Notes: a model not told the origin generated them from the letters alone. A stretch of 64,000 bases of DNA from Athripsodes cinereus (GCA_947579605.1 OX388305.1:19915542-19979541); one strand, 5' to 3'. Positions 21,174 through 32,487 are shown, numbered from the stretch's first letter. A program made the numbers and translations.

Positions 21174-21385
21174 TCTTTTACGTAAGTATGTATATCATGT
21201 TCATCCTTTACTCATATTCGTACAAGCCATCAAAACTTATTACCTTGCATTTTATCAACAATACTCTCTTGTATCAACTCATTCTTCTAATATCCCCATT
21301 CTATCACGCAACCAGTCTTCCGAGAAATTGCATCTCTACTGTAATAAATTACTCCACTGTCATCAAGATAAGTATATTCATATTT
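21174..21385 (-). pseudogene. L3 LINE copy, 5' half, displaced by the BEL/Pao element
   Basis: Continues the minus-strand L3 match from 14537: tcatattcgtacaagccatc, attttatcaacaatactctc, aactcattcttctaatatcc, ctatcacgcaacc and aaattgcatctctactg correspond in order to the complement of 40210-40370. Diverged and noncoding. Confidence 0.75.
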
Positions 21386-22054
21386 AAAAGAGGAGGTGCG
21401 TCCCTACATAGAAATATTTGGTGGTGAAATAGTTTTATAGTATTCCAAGAACAAAGCAATCAATTAAATGAATAATAAATATATCTTATACCTACGTGTT
21501 GTTAGGAATTATTACCAAGGTGGAATATATTATTAACAATGTATTATGTATTTCATTATGATAATACAAAACCCGAAAACAAAATGATTATACGAGTTTG
21601 TATGTTCTAACATAAAACAAAAGAAAGGTTTGTAATTCTTTGTTCAAAGGTGTGAAATAAACAAATTTGATATTATTATGTGTAATATGTGAGGTGAAAT
21701 AATAATCCGGGATATTATTAAAGCAGTATGTTCGTTAATATATTTGTACATCCAAATGAAAATATTTTTTGAAGTTGGCAACTATAACAATATAGAGAAT
21801 TTAATACACCTATGAATATTTTATTGTCTTGTTTATCGCCAGATTTTATAGTTAGATAAAACCGCGTCATATTTTTTGTAAAAGTATAGCATATATTTCG
21901 GCGTATTGTGTCAAAGCATGATATTTTTTTTCTTCAATTTGTTGAATATAGGTACCTATGTGTATGTGGATGCGAATCTACATAATTATGTACACTGTGT
22001 CGACATTTTGGTGTCGAGTGATGTGTGACAGTCCGTTGTCAGTGTTAATATAAA
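21386..22054. other. Intergenic, nothing recognised
   Basis: A+T-rich with no open frame of note and no clear repeat copy. Confidence 0.5.
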
Positions 22055-22180
22055 CTTTATTATTGATCACGAGAGAGACATCTTTTGACTTATTAGAATA
22101 TACCTATTCTAATCTATATTCTCGAAAGACATCTCTATCGCGATGTACAGCAGAAAGATTTTTTTTCAATTAGCCTAATT
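22055..22180. mobile_element. Hairpin MITE copy (family of 46602)
   Basis: tattgatcacgagagagaca, then tctttt-gactta, and later gaaagacatctctatcg, tacagcagaaaga. These are the two arms of the hairpin family at 40735 and 46602, more diverged here and without intact ends. Confidence 0.55.
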
Positions 22181-22536
22181 ACTCGTACGGAATCCTGCTA
22201 GGTGTGCATTGAAACAAATAATAATTAATAGCTTTTATTTTCGTGTTTGAATCGATTATTTATGTAATTTTCAACGCATCCACATATCAACAACATGAAC
22301 CACTTCCACAGATTTTTAAATATTAAATTATATTTATAGTAATATTTATAGAATATCATATTTTTATATCTGTAATTCACAACACAATAAACTAAAATTA
22401 ACTAGTGTAGTCGCTGAAAACAATAAAATCAATATTCTTGATATTACTCCTATTTGTTAGATACATCCTGAAGATTACTAACCTGATTGTTATCAAAAAC
22501 AATATAGGTATTTACAAATGTATTTTTTCTAATTTA

Positions 22537-22650
22537 TTAATTTATTTATTACATAAAGACACACATAGTAGGTTGACAAAAATATATGAAAAATAAAAAG
22601 AGAGAGAATAATGTTAATCTGATCAGACCAACCCAATTAGGCGTGTCTAC
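22537..22650 (-). repeat. L5 LINE 3' tail, minus strand
   Basis: The reverse complement reads gtagacacgc, ttggtctgatcagatta, ttgtcaacctactatgtgtg and tctttatgtaataaataaat. This corresponds to the plus-strand tail at 52700-52822 (ttgacctgatcagatcaatg, gtcaattctttgtgtgtgtc, tgtaaataaataaataa). A hAT-type element is inserted at its inner end. Confidence 0.65.
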
Positions 22651-23011
22651 TAGTGATGTAATGAAAGTGCGATTTTGAATATTCAAAAATGCGAATGCGA
22701 ATAGCGAATATTGATTTGCTTTTATTTCTACAATTGCTCAAGCATTAAAATTTCTACCCCCCCCCCGTCGCCGATTTTTTAAAATGGTATAGGAATTTAA
22801 AATATTTCAAAACTCTTCGGTTTTCTTAAAGAATATTTTCTTGCAGTGCCTTTTTCTACAATGTACCGGGTAAGTATTCGGTACTTTTACCGAATATCCG
22901 ATACTTTATCATCAAAATAATATTCACAAAACATTCGCTATATTTTTTTGCGAATACTTTGAAATATGAGAATATTCGCGAATGCGAATACGAATATTCG
23001 TTACAACACTA
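22651..23011. mobile_element. Non-autonomous hAT-type element, 361 bp, with 8-bp target duplication
   Basis: Ends are inverted repeats: left TAGTGATGTAATGAA, right (complement) TAGTGTTGTAACGAA, continuing into attcgcattcgcgaatattc on both sides. GTGTCTAC occurs directly outside both ends (22643-22650 and 23012-23019). An 8-bp duplication with a [CT]A-G-T-G terminus is the hAT superfamily signature. There is no transposase frame, so it was mobilised in trans. A C10 run lies inside near 22757. Confidence 0.88.
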
Positions 23012-23127
23012 GTGTCTACAGCATACATATTAAAGTATAAACTAAACATACGAAATACCTACATTATTAAATAATAAATTTCCACAAAATGACACATGAA
23101 AAAATAGATTTTTGTTTGCACGGAGAG

Positions 23128-23215
23128 TAGAGCTTGCATGTTTATTACTTGCATCAGGTCTGCTGGACACCTCATTTGCGCAATATGCCGTGATGTTATA
23201 GTAGTGGTAGTTACT
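23128..23215 (-). repeat. Family A fragment, reverse
   Basis: cacggagagtagagcttgca, tgtttattacttgcatcagg, tctgctgg, atatgccgtgatgttatagt. Outer third of the unit. Confidence 0.65.
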
Positions 23216-24056
23216 ACTGCCAATTTAAAGAAAAATCATCCATTTCGGTCATTTCTCTCGGGTAAATTAAACAAGTCACATAATATTTTGAATGTTGGTT
23301 TGTAATAATAATAAAAATGATTGTAACGAAGAGGAATAATATATACTATACATCCCTACTTAATTATTTGGGATAAAACATTACACTTACTTTTATTATA
23401 ATAGCCAGTATGTATTGTATTTTATTGTATATAGGTACCTACTATCGTATTAAAACGAACTCATACCTACTTATTTGCTTTTTGATATATTTACGCTCTC
23501 TTTAAATTCGTATCATTATGTCTCCAATCAAAGTGTTGTTGACGTTGTCTATAGATTTCCAAGCTAATTTGTATCTGGTCTTGTCAAAATTATATCAATA
23601 TTCAGAATTTTTATGGATTAAGTTTACTTAAGTCAAAAAAATGTGAAAACTAAATAAGGTAGAGACAGAAGTTAATCAATGAACGTGAGAAAGTTTAGAA
23701 TGATACAATTAAAAAAAACTCCCACCTTCTATGATATCTAAGAATTCCTACATACTTATTCGCTCTTCTTGGCATAAATTATGGTGAAGCGTAAAATGGT
23801 GGTCGGTGAAATGCACTCTTAGCGAATCATTTATTTATTAGCAGTATAAAGCAGCCCAAACAACACTAACCGCACAAATAAAAAATAATATATAAAAATA
23901 ATCAACAAATACCTAACATCAGTCAATTTGAACAAAGGATAGAGGCCATCCTGAGGCAAAATAATTCACTTTCGAACAAATCCGCTCACAGCATAATTTC
24001 TCAAAGTGTTCTCGAAATCATTGAATAATGTTAGTTACATTCATTTCTCTCTCCAG
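23216..24056. other. Intergenic or intronic, nothing recognised
   Basis: A+T-rich. The last 20 bases (ttcatttctctctccag) form a good splice acceptor for the candidate exon that follows. Confidence 0.4.
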
Positions 24057-24195
24057 AAAGACCCACCTCATAACCGGATCCGGATATCTCAGGAGTCGTT
24101 TACTCTTACTTATCCGCACAATCAAACCAAGATTGTCCTGAAGGGCGGACCATTCGGAGGCCTGTTACCTACATACGTCTTCGAGTTAATTGGTG
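24057..24195 (+). CDS. Candidate coding exon of an unrecognised gene
   Basis: A 139-bp block, less A+T-rich than its surroundings. It follows a pyrimidine-rich acceptor (ctctctctccag, 24045-24056) and ends at GGTG/GTATGT, a good donor. The frame is fully open for 46 codons plus one base (phase 0 in, phase 1 out), with KDPPHNRIRISQ, SFTLTYPHNQTKIVLKGG and PFGGLLPTYVFELIG. The other five frames close. I do not recognise a family. It could be an exon of a host gene with distant neighbours, a skipped or dead exon, or a decayed transposon piece. No partner exon was found in the window. Confidence 0.35.
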
Positions 24196-26084
24196 GTATG
24201 TCGTTTTGTAGATAAATGATAATGTTTACTTATTGATGAACTCTTTTTATAGCGTGAATCGTGTACGCCGCAAATGTACACATTATTATCGTTCGTAATA
24301 ATTCATGCCGATTAATTATAAAACACACCTATTCACCTTCACACACACATACACACATTGTTGAAGTGATAGCTCCTGTGAAAAAAATGTATAGCCCTTA
24401 GATTGCGTGTATTCCTTTTAACAACATTAATTATTTCATATAATATAATTTAAATTTGAATATACACAAACAATGGTCTGAATAATTGGAGTATTAATTG
24501 GAATACCTGAACTAGAATAATGAAAAAAATATTTTATTTGTATGTATGCAAATAAAACCCTTTTTAATTATTTAGAACCAGTTAAAATCAAAGAACGGAA
24601 AGGAAATGATTTTTATTAAACACAGATAACCGACTCAATTAATTTATAGAATGTTAAGATTTTTTTATTAATGAACCGGATTTGGGCACTGCGTGCAGAT
24701 GACAAAACCAATCAGCCAACTCGATTGGTGACCCATGTTTACACAATATAAAATTTTGAAAAATGTACCTACATAATCGAAAGAAATGAGAAAGACGTCT
24801 CCATGCTTAAGAATTGGCTCTAGAGTGGCTAAAGCGATCAATATCAAATCTTATCCCGGGAATAATTAACCTGTCCAGATGTCCAAGGATAATATTATGA
24901 AGATAATCCTTAGGTAAATAGCTGATAAACGTCAAAAATATCACACTTTGTTTATTGGTAAAATTTATCATTGACGTCAATATACAATTTTTGGCGGTAC
25001 TGTCAAAGTGACTCAACCCTCAAGCAGTATTTTCTTTAAAAAAAATCTCGTAGTATTACGTAAGTAGGCACATAGGTACCATATAATAATTTCTTGGCCC
25101 GTTAATCTCTTTCTAAAAATGATTTATTGGATAAGTTTATGAGCGTGATTCTTATTTATTGTCATCGACGCTTTCATTTTCACGCATTCGCTTACCGTAT
25201 CGTGGCTTTCCTAAGTTGTATTATAACCTATATCGCTCACTTACATACATGCAATGTGTGGACGACTTGCCTGTCAGACGAAAAAAAATAAGATACGTAC
25301 AGATTAAATCATTATTGCCAGTGAAACCCAGAAAATAATGAATTAATCAAACTATTTTATATTGGCGGTCCAACCAAGCATGAATGATTTTCGCCTTTTG
25401 CAATCTAAAGATGAATTTCGCAACAAAAAAGGCAAAGAATTATAAGTTTTTTTTAATGAACATAATATTTGAAAAACAGAAAAATTAAAATGAGCTCAAT
25501 AAAATTTCTCTAAACAAAATTTACCATACTACGAAGACCGAAAACATTTCTAGACATTGATACAATACCTACATAGTTTTATTTCATAGTCAAATCTCTC
25601 CTACTTTTATAAAAATCAAAATATTCTCCTACTTTTAGACTACCTTCCTCTGCAAAATAACAAATATACAAAAGAGAGTTAGAGGCATGCTGTTGATGAC
25701 GACGGATGATTCAATGGTGCATTCGTCTCAAGGACGAGGTATGCAAGTAGAAGTTTGACTAAGCAGACATTTCGAGTTTTCTGTTTTGCCTGACAGTCCA
25801 GTTTGGATACACATTGTAGGTACAGTATGACTAAGCTAAATGGTCCAGAACTAATAAGAAATATTATTTTGCTCTTATAGTATGCTGCGAATACTTTGAA
25901 TAGTTTCACAGACGAACGATTACGTATTATTTTTAATATCGACTGCTTTTTTTGTGAATTGCATTTACATAGTAAAACTTTACATATACCGACATAAAAT
26001 ATTTTTGTTTAAAATTTCTCAAAATTAGCTATAGGTACCTATGTAAGTGATTTCAAATTACCTCCTTGCTTCATAAATATGTTC
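24196..26084. other. Intergenic or intronic, with one dispersed repeat piece
   Basis: Contains a short CA-rich tract near 24330-24358. 24677-24753 is shared with 35494-35572 (listed separately). A 76-codon minus frame at 25679-25909 has no family signature and is left out. Confidence 0.4.
24677..24753 (+). repeat. Unclassified repeat, copy 1
   Basis: Shares ccggatttggg/tggaatttggat, gatgacaaaaccaatcag, cactcgattggtgacccatg-like order and tttacacaatataa with 35494-35572. Only two copies are seen and the boundaries are unclear. Confidence 0.5.
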
Positions 26085-26260
26085 CCAACCTTTTCTGTAC
26101 GTTTTTGAGTGTCGTGTAAAAGGCAGGTGTTCTAACATCTCACGTTTAAAGACAATCGATATCTAGAATTCAGCGATGGGACATTACCCTGAATATTTTA
26201 TTTTTTTAACACGGAACAAAGAATCTGCATGTTTATTACATTACGATGGTCTAGTGTATG
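26085..26260 (-). repeat. Family A copy, reverse
   Basis: gtttttgagtgtcgtgtaaa, aggcaggtgttctaacatc, tcacgtttaaagacaatcga, tagaattcagcgatggg, accctgaatat, then ctgcatgtttattacat. One of the best copies for the internal order of the unit. Confidence 0.75.
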
Positions 26261-26761
26261 TTATTTCAAAAAACTTACTGGGTCCAATCTAGATCCTTTA
26301 TATGTTTTTTTATTGTATGAATTTTTATTTTTGGAGATAATTTGGATATATTATAAAATCTACCCTCAAACGCTCCTTTTGGGAACACAAAAAAGAAAAC
26401 AGCCTCCTCTGTTTGAGTTTTGTCAAATAGGGAAATCCAACTCATTGAACATTTTATGGAATAAAGAACCCTGGACCTCGGTATCGTCTACCTACACCAT
26501 GGTACTCAAATAACATCTCGGAATTCGATTCAGGAGATCAGTTTTCGAATCTCGTAACCGACTTACTCCAATCAATTGCTTTTTTACGCAAAGGTGTCAT
26601 TGATAATGCTTAGGTACCTACCAACTTTGTTTTAATTGTTAGGCATACTTTACATGCGTGCTGATACAAATATAACGGGAGAGACGATACTCTCAGATTC
26701 ATATCAAGAGAAGTGTTAAAATTTATAATAACACTTATATTAAAATAATGCAAGTCCAACT
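26261..26761. other. Intergenic, nothing assigned
   Basis: A 94-codon frame (26229-26513) starts within Family A sequence and shows no domain. No gene called. Confidence 0.4.
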
Positions 26762-27150
26762 AGACCATTATAGTACATCTCATAAGTGGGGTAGCCAGCA
26801 AAATAACTGCTATATACTATGCATGTAGATACCAACTAAACATGCAGATTGTCCATTTCAGCATATTCCACAAGTCAGTTATCCAGCAGATCAGTTGCAT
26901 GCAATAAACATGCAAGATTTGCTCTTTACACCAACAAAAAATTAGACCGGATGGCAAATCTCATCGTTGTTATCTTCTCCGTGCCAACAAAAAAATAAGA
27001 CATTCAGGGTGGGTGGCATGCCTTACCATTGCATTTAATACGTCAATTGTCTTGTATGTGACATTTTACGAATATTTGTCTGCTTTAACAGGACACTCGA
27101 AAAATTACTGAAAATAGTGGGAGACTTATTCTTTAGTTTTTTTTCTTTTA
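26762..27150 (+). repeat. Family A, two overlapping forward units
   Basis: An incomplete unit (tctcataagtggggtagcc, aaacatgcagattgtcc) is followed by a second start (tattccacaagtcagttatc, cagcagatcagttgcatgc). A duplicated core follows (accggatggcaaatctcatc, then ccgtgccaacaaaaaaataa, gacattcagggtgggtggc). The end is agtgggagac and actcgacggagta. The repeated core suggests insertion of one copy into another. Confidence 0.65.
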
Positions 27151-27889
27151 GACTCGACGGAGTATGAAAAAAATTCATATTATATTCCTATTATTTTCTG
27201 TAGTGTTTGGCCATGATGCGGATTGGATTCAAGGGGAATGTTCGTATTATTGCCACATATCCCTACACTCCTCAGTAATATATTTTTCCTCCAATAATCA
27301 CATCTTTTGTGTGTGTATCAATAGTATTTTACAACTGGAACACATTTTTTAAATTGATATAAAAATCTCGTATCGAAAAATATTCTTGATTTTCAGTACA
27401 TAGTTAAAAGTAAATATATATTTCATTCAATACAATGTACCATCTACTTCAGTTATATCATGTATAATAATAAAAGTTCCTACATAATCATGAAATATTC
27501 AAATAAAACAATTTGATAATAGCATATTTATTGATAATCGTAAAACAATGACAGTTATGTTATTGTCGTGTAGTAAGTGGGTACTTATCCGTTATATTGT
27601 TTGCTTTATACGAAAACATGTCATTACAAAATTTTACAAAATACTCTTGTAATAGGCATTACTGCGACCTCACGCCTGCCTTACGACTTCACGTGAAAAG
27701 ATAAGTGATGTGACGGAATAAATTTGATAAACAATCTAGGTCTAGCGCGAGGTTGTTTTAGGCCTATATTATGAACTCTTGTAAATATTACGCCTTTAAA
27801 TACAAGTTTTGTTCTATTTTAAGAGATTGAATGATGTAAAATCCATCCATCCAACGATCTCATATCGGATCACCCTCATTAGTTATGCG
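27151..27889. other. Intergenic, nothing assigned
   Basis: Includes a 62-codon frame (27164-27352) starting MKKIHIIFLLFSVVFG, signal-peptide-like, directly after a Family A end. No homology or splice context supports it as a gene. Confidence 0.35.
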
Positions 27890-28010
27890 AAGACATTTAA
27901 GATGGGTGGCATACCTCATCGCTGAACTGAAGATAATAATATCTTAAACGTAATTTTTTCCAATACCTGCATTTCACAAGACATTCCTAAACTAACATAT
28001 ACAAAAGTGT
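27890..28010 (+). repeat. Family A fragment, forward
   Basis: agacatttaagatgggtggc, atacctcatcgctgaactg, then ttttttccaatacctgc, cacaagacattcctaaacta. The core and part of the 3' portion. Confidence 0.6.
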
Positions 28011-28480
28011 AAGATTTCTTTTACTGGGAATTTCACTGGATTTTTATATAAAAGCAACAACAAATATATCATAATACGCTCTCTTTAACGCAGTGCATGA
28101 TTTGTTTTGTTATTGAATGCTTTCAGCGAATAAAATACTCACCTTAGACATGTGCACCGATCGGGTTTGCGGCAATGGCATAGAGACGTTCACATCACTA
28201 CTTTTGAAACTGATTTACTCGTTTATCGTTACTTTCAATGATGTCATAACTATCGTCACCCGTTTACACATCACGTTAAGAGAAGGTTAATGTACCATTA
28301 CTGAAAAAGAACGATGTACTTACAAGAGTACCTACTCATATAAATTCAATAAAATGATGAAATGGCACCTACTTACAAAACTCGCTGAACTTCAAAGAAG
28401 AAAAAAGACCATTAAAATATTTTCTAAGCACATACCTACATCATTTTACATGTTTGATTTATATATTCCATAGATACTTA
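28011..28480. other. Intergenic, nothing recognised
   Basis: No repeat copy or gene identified up to the L1 LINE fragment. Confidence 0.4.
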
Positions 28481-28790
28481 TTGCTGTGCGCCGACGCACC
28501 CGGCAGAGATCTGTTATCTCCGTAATACAGGAGATACGATGGTCCTGGCTGAGACATGTTCTGAGAATGCCCAATGATAGTTGGCCAAAAAGAGCACTGT
28601 TTTTCTGTCCGCAAGAATTCCGTCGGATCGAGGGTCCCTCTTTCACAATACATCGTTCCTATGACAACGACATCAGCAGGGAATGCCGTGAAAAGAGGTG
28701 ATGGAATTGGCGCAGACACGCTTTGAATGGAGGAGGCTGGTTTCTGCTCTGTGCTCCCAAGAGGAGCGTTGAAGGCGATGAATGAATGAT
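28481..28790 (+). pseudogene. L1 LINE 3' end, longest copy in the window
   Basis: The plus frame reads RRRTRQRSVISVIQEI, then RWSWLRHVLRMPNDSWPKRA and LFFCPQEFRR. The R-x-x-W-L-x-H-V-x-R-M-x-x-D-x-x-P-K-R-A block is typical of the post-RT region of LINE ORF2 (endonuclease-reverse transcriptase). It continues into the RSYDND and WRRL-type end shared with the other L1 copies, with base losses breaking the frame. It ends in GATG repeats at 28777-28790. Confidence 0.8.
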
Positions 28791-29683
28791 ATTTTTATTA
28801 GCTTATAATATACATAAATTCGTTGTAGTCAATTTTTGCAGGTATCATTTTTGCTGCGGGTAATTTTTTATTCTCAGAAGTTAACAATTCATATAAAAAA
28901 TATGTATTTTTAAAAATATATTTCCACAGTGTAAACACAAAATTCTTTAATTGAATTTTTATTTATCTAAGTTGTATGTATTTTATTGAAAGAATTTATT
29001 TACGTTGTAAGTATTTGTGGGTTGGTAACAATGTCATTGGTGGAAGCAATTTTTTTTAACTAAAAGAAATAACGTAGGTCCTTAACATAGTTTTTGCACT
29101 ATGTCTGTGCTTTGATCTTGAAACAGTTTTTAGTTGTATAAAAAACTGAAACCAGAATGATTTTTATGAATAAATATATCAAAAAAATATTCTAAAAAGA
29201 ATTTGAACGTATTCAGAATAAAAAAGGGAGAGTTCTCAAGTTTCGAGATGACAATTGAAATTCTAGAACGATCGGCTGACAGGACTACTTTACGCAAGAA
29301 CAACCCAAAAACTTGTTGCGGTCTTAACTTGGGATTGGAAAGGGTTGAAACTTAAATCAAAGGAATTCATTGATAAAGGAGGATTCTCTTCTTCTCATTT
29401 TTTGTGAAGATATCCAAGGGTTATTCATTATTCAAGGGTTATAATAATTCATAACCTCATAAATTATTAGGAAAAATAAAACTTCGTATAAACTGGAGAT
29501 ATTGAAGTACATAAATGTTCAATAATCCAGTTGTTGTAATTTTACCTTTGAATCCATAATAACTTGGAGATAAAATTCAGCTAGTCGGAAGAAAAATACC
29601 TCACAAGCTATCACATCATCATATCATCTCATTGGGTTGCCCAGTAGACTTATTTCATTATGGTAACGTGCAGATCATAAACC
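28791..29683. other. Intergenic, nothing recognised
   Basis: A+T-rich DNA up to the TTAA-flanked element. No gene. Confidence 0.45.
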
Positions 29684-30664
29684 TTAAGTGGCCCCTTTAA
29701 CAAAAACGATAAAACATTCCATTTTCAACAAGTTTGGTACGCAAACTCTCAAAACTTGTTGATCCTACGAACATTTTGATTTGATAAAATATGAAAACAA
29801 ATATTAATTACCAATATCAAACTTAAACTTTAAAAAAAAATATTCTAGCTTCATAGTATGTAGGTAGGTATTCGTTTATAAAAAAGCATATTTCTCAAAA
29901 TCGAATTCGGGGGTGTGTTTGGTACATAAATGCACGAGAATCCTACAAATTTATATATATTTTTTTTAAATTACGAATACTTAGATAGTTATTACAATTT
30001 ATAGAACAAATATTTTTTTTTGTTTTTTTCATAGTTATTGACCGATTCCAAATTTTTTTTGTTGTTGATAAAATTTCTCATATTTTGGAACCAAAAATCA
30101 CTACATGAACTCGTTTTTTTTTTGTATAATAAAAAAAGTTTTCTAAAATCTATAGTATTTATCGATGGCATAGCGCACAGATGTGGTAAGTGCAGTTTTC
30201 ATAGTTTTGAGATAATCAATGTTGAAAGTTTGAGATGCCATACAATGTAGTACTAATCATACATAGTTTTTCTTAAATATCTCGTTAATGACACAGAGTT
30301 ACGCAATAATATTCCTAAGGAACATACTTCAGATGATATAGATTCACATGCGTATAATAACTCATTTTCGGTAAAAACTGCACTTACCACATCTGTGCGC
30401 TATACCATCGTTATATACTTGATAGGATGAATAAAAAATATATTTATTTTACAAATAACTTGTATTTTGATATTACAAAGAGTACCATAATATATCTCGT
30501 AAGTCTGCGATTTATTTATTTTTTATTAAAAAACTACTTAATATTGGTAAGTAATAGATATTTTTATCAAATCAATATGTTCGCAAGAGTCAATAAGTTT
30601 TGGCACTTTTTCTATCGAAGTTGAAATTGAATATTTTACCGTTTTTGCTAAACGGGGCCTTTAA
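29684..30664. mobile_element. TTAA-flanked foldback MITE, 973 bp
   Basis: TTAA at 29684-29687 and 30661-30664 flank ends that are long imperfect inverted repeats. The left is gtggcccctttaacaaaaac, gataaaacattc, ttttcaac, aaaacttgttga, gaacat. The right, complemented, is aggccccgtttagcaaaaac, ggtaaaatattc, atttcaac, aaaacttattga, gaacat. An inner inverted pair with about 40-base arms lies at 30165-30202 and 30369-30410 (gcgcacagatgtggtaagtg and its complement). A TTAA target is typical of piggyBac-like transposition. No transposase frame is present. Its right end abuts an L7 LINE tail. Confidence 0.7.
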
Positions 30665-30789
30665 TTATTGACTGGAATGGTTGACTGGAAGATGTTGCTC
30701 TGCAACAAGTCCGCCATTTGACAGAGCACTGTTTTCTATTTATAATGTGTTTCTTGTACAAAATTTGTATTATGTTCTGTCAATAAAGC

Positions 30790-30832
<43 letters not shown>

Positions 30833-30840
30833 AATAATTC
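30665..30840 (+). repeat. L7 (CR1/Jockey-type) LINE 3' tail with ATT repeat
   Basis: ggttgactggaagatgttgc, tctgcaacaagtccgccatt, then gttctgtcaataaagcttta and about a dozen ATT triplets. The tail type (ggaaga, small stem-loop, tccgcc, AATAAA, simple repeat) matches insect CR1/Jockey-group LINEs. Confidence 0.7.
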
Positions 30841-31104
30841 TTTCTTATTATCCGTAATCCTATGGTTTAGCACTTGGAATCGTCAGGAAATTACATTTTT
30901 TTCACAGCATAAAATCCACAAATTACTACATAAGAAATGAAGAACTTTCTATCGAAGTTATTTCCAGCGTAAATGGCTCAAAATAAGTTAACGCCAGTGT
31001 ATGTAAAAAATAAGTTATTATAAAAAATAAATTGGACAAAGTCAACTTGGGTGAGCAGTCCCATTTAGCATTTCGTTGATGTTACAAAAGGCTTTTCCAA
31101 CAAT

Positions 31105-31708
31105 ATACCTTTTCACCTCTCTTTGATACTCTACATAATATAGAGGAAGTTGTCAGCAGAGCTATGAGATGCCTGGGTTTCGTTTTTAGATTGGTGAATG
31201 ACTTACAGCAAATTAGGTCTTATGGTCTTCTCTTTGCATTCTTGTGAGACCATTATTAGAATATAACACCGTTAATTGGTCTCCAAATTACGCTATCCAT
31301 ATTAAAAGTATAGAGAGAGTGCAGAGAAAGTTCTTGAGACTGATCAATTACAAAAAGGGCATCCCAATTGAAAATATAGACTACACTGATCTGATGAATG
31401 AACTTGGCCTCCTCAGTCTACAAAACAGATGAAAAATGTTTGACCTCTGTTTTTTCCATAAATTACTTAACAACGCTATTGATTCCCCAGAAATCATGGA
31501 ATGTATCCAATTCAGTGTTCCTGCTAGGTTGACTAGACATACTGTGATGTTTCATGAGGCGAATACTCGTAATAACTATGTGTATTATTCTCCACTCATT
31601 AGGATTCACAGGCTGGCCAATCTGGTAGGGGATAAAACGGATATTTTTGCTGACAATTTTCAAAAATTCAAAACTGACGTAGTAAATTACTTAAAACTGT
31701 GTAGTTGA
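31105..31708 (+). pseudogene. L8 CR1/Jockey-group LINE, C-terminal part of reverse transcriptase ORF
   Basis: The first frame reads DTLHNIEEVVSRAMRCLGFV, then a frameshift near 31235. The next frame reads RPLLEYNTVNWSPNYAIHI, IERVQRKFLR and LGLLSLQNR, with one in-frame TGA at 31430-31432. The same frame resumes with MFDLCFFHKLLNNAIDSPE, VPARLTRHTVMF, SPLIRIHRLAN and FQKFKTDVVNYL before TGA at 31706-31708. This order (R-x-x-L-E-Y-x-x-x-x-W-S-P, x-I-E-x-V-Q-R-x-F, L-x-x-R-R-x-x-x-x-x-x-F-x-Y-K-L) is the known C-terminus of CR1/Jockey-clade ORF2. It is inactivated by one frameshift and one stop and truncated at the 5' end. Its 3' UTR runs on to 32380. Confidence 0.88.
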
Positions 31709-32380
31709 CATTGGGCAGTTGAGTTCTGCGTCCAAGCGGTTGGTTCGTTCTTTGTATACCTACCTATATTGTTTATTGAAAAATACATTATTGTTTGTGT
31801 ATCTGTATAATTTATTGAAAATTATATTTTTTCCCTATATGTCATATATTATTTATTAATTCTTTTGAACGATTTTACCTTATTTATTTTTTTAAATTAT
31901 TGAATTGCTTATACAAAATTTATTATACCTTTTATATTAATTAATTATCTGTTTACCTAATTTTAACCTATTTACATTGACTACCTGCTAATGTTTTATT
32001 GCATTATTCCTATTTTCTTCTTGTTAATATGTCTTAAATTCATTGTTTATTGATCTCTGTCTGTATTGATTATTTGTTTGTGACGTTAAAAATTTTATAA
32101 TTATATATTTTAATAATCTTATGTTGAATTTCCCAATTTTGATGATTTATTGCTAGTTCTGTCTTTTATCAATTAATTAAAAAAAAAAAAAAAAAGTTTT
32201 ATTGAATGGTTTATATATATTATATTTAGCATAGGTACTTTTTTTATTGTGTATTGTCCTTTTTTCATGATTATTCCTTGTCGTTTAAATGTACTGTCTG
32301 TCATGCAATTTCTACAATTTTATTTTATACATGTAAAAGGCTCACGCCGTATATTGTAATAATAAATAAATAAATAATAC
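31709..32380 (+). repeat. 3' UTR and tail of the L8 LINE
   Basis: T-rich untranslated sequence ending ggctcacgccgtatattgta, then aataaataaataaata. The same tail occurs at 53480-53598. No coding potential. A poly-A interruption at 32170-32190 could be a slippage tract. Confidence 0.65.
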
Positions 32381-32487
32381 TGCGCCAATAAAAAAATCAG
32401 CCATTCGTAAGCGTGTTTTATTTGGAATATCTGACGAATGAGTCAAAATTAAAATTGTATTATGAAATTAAACAATTGATTGTGTGA

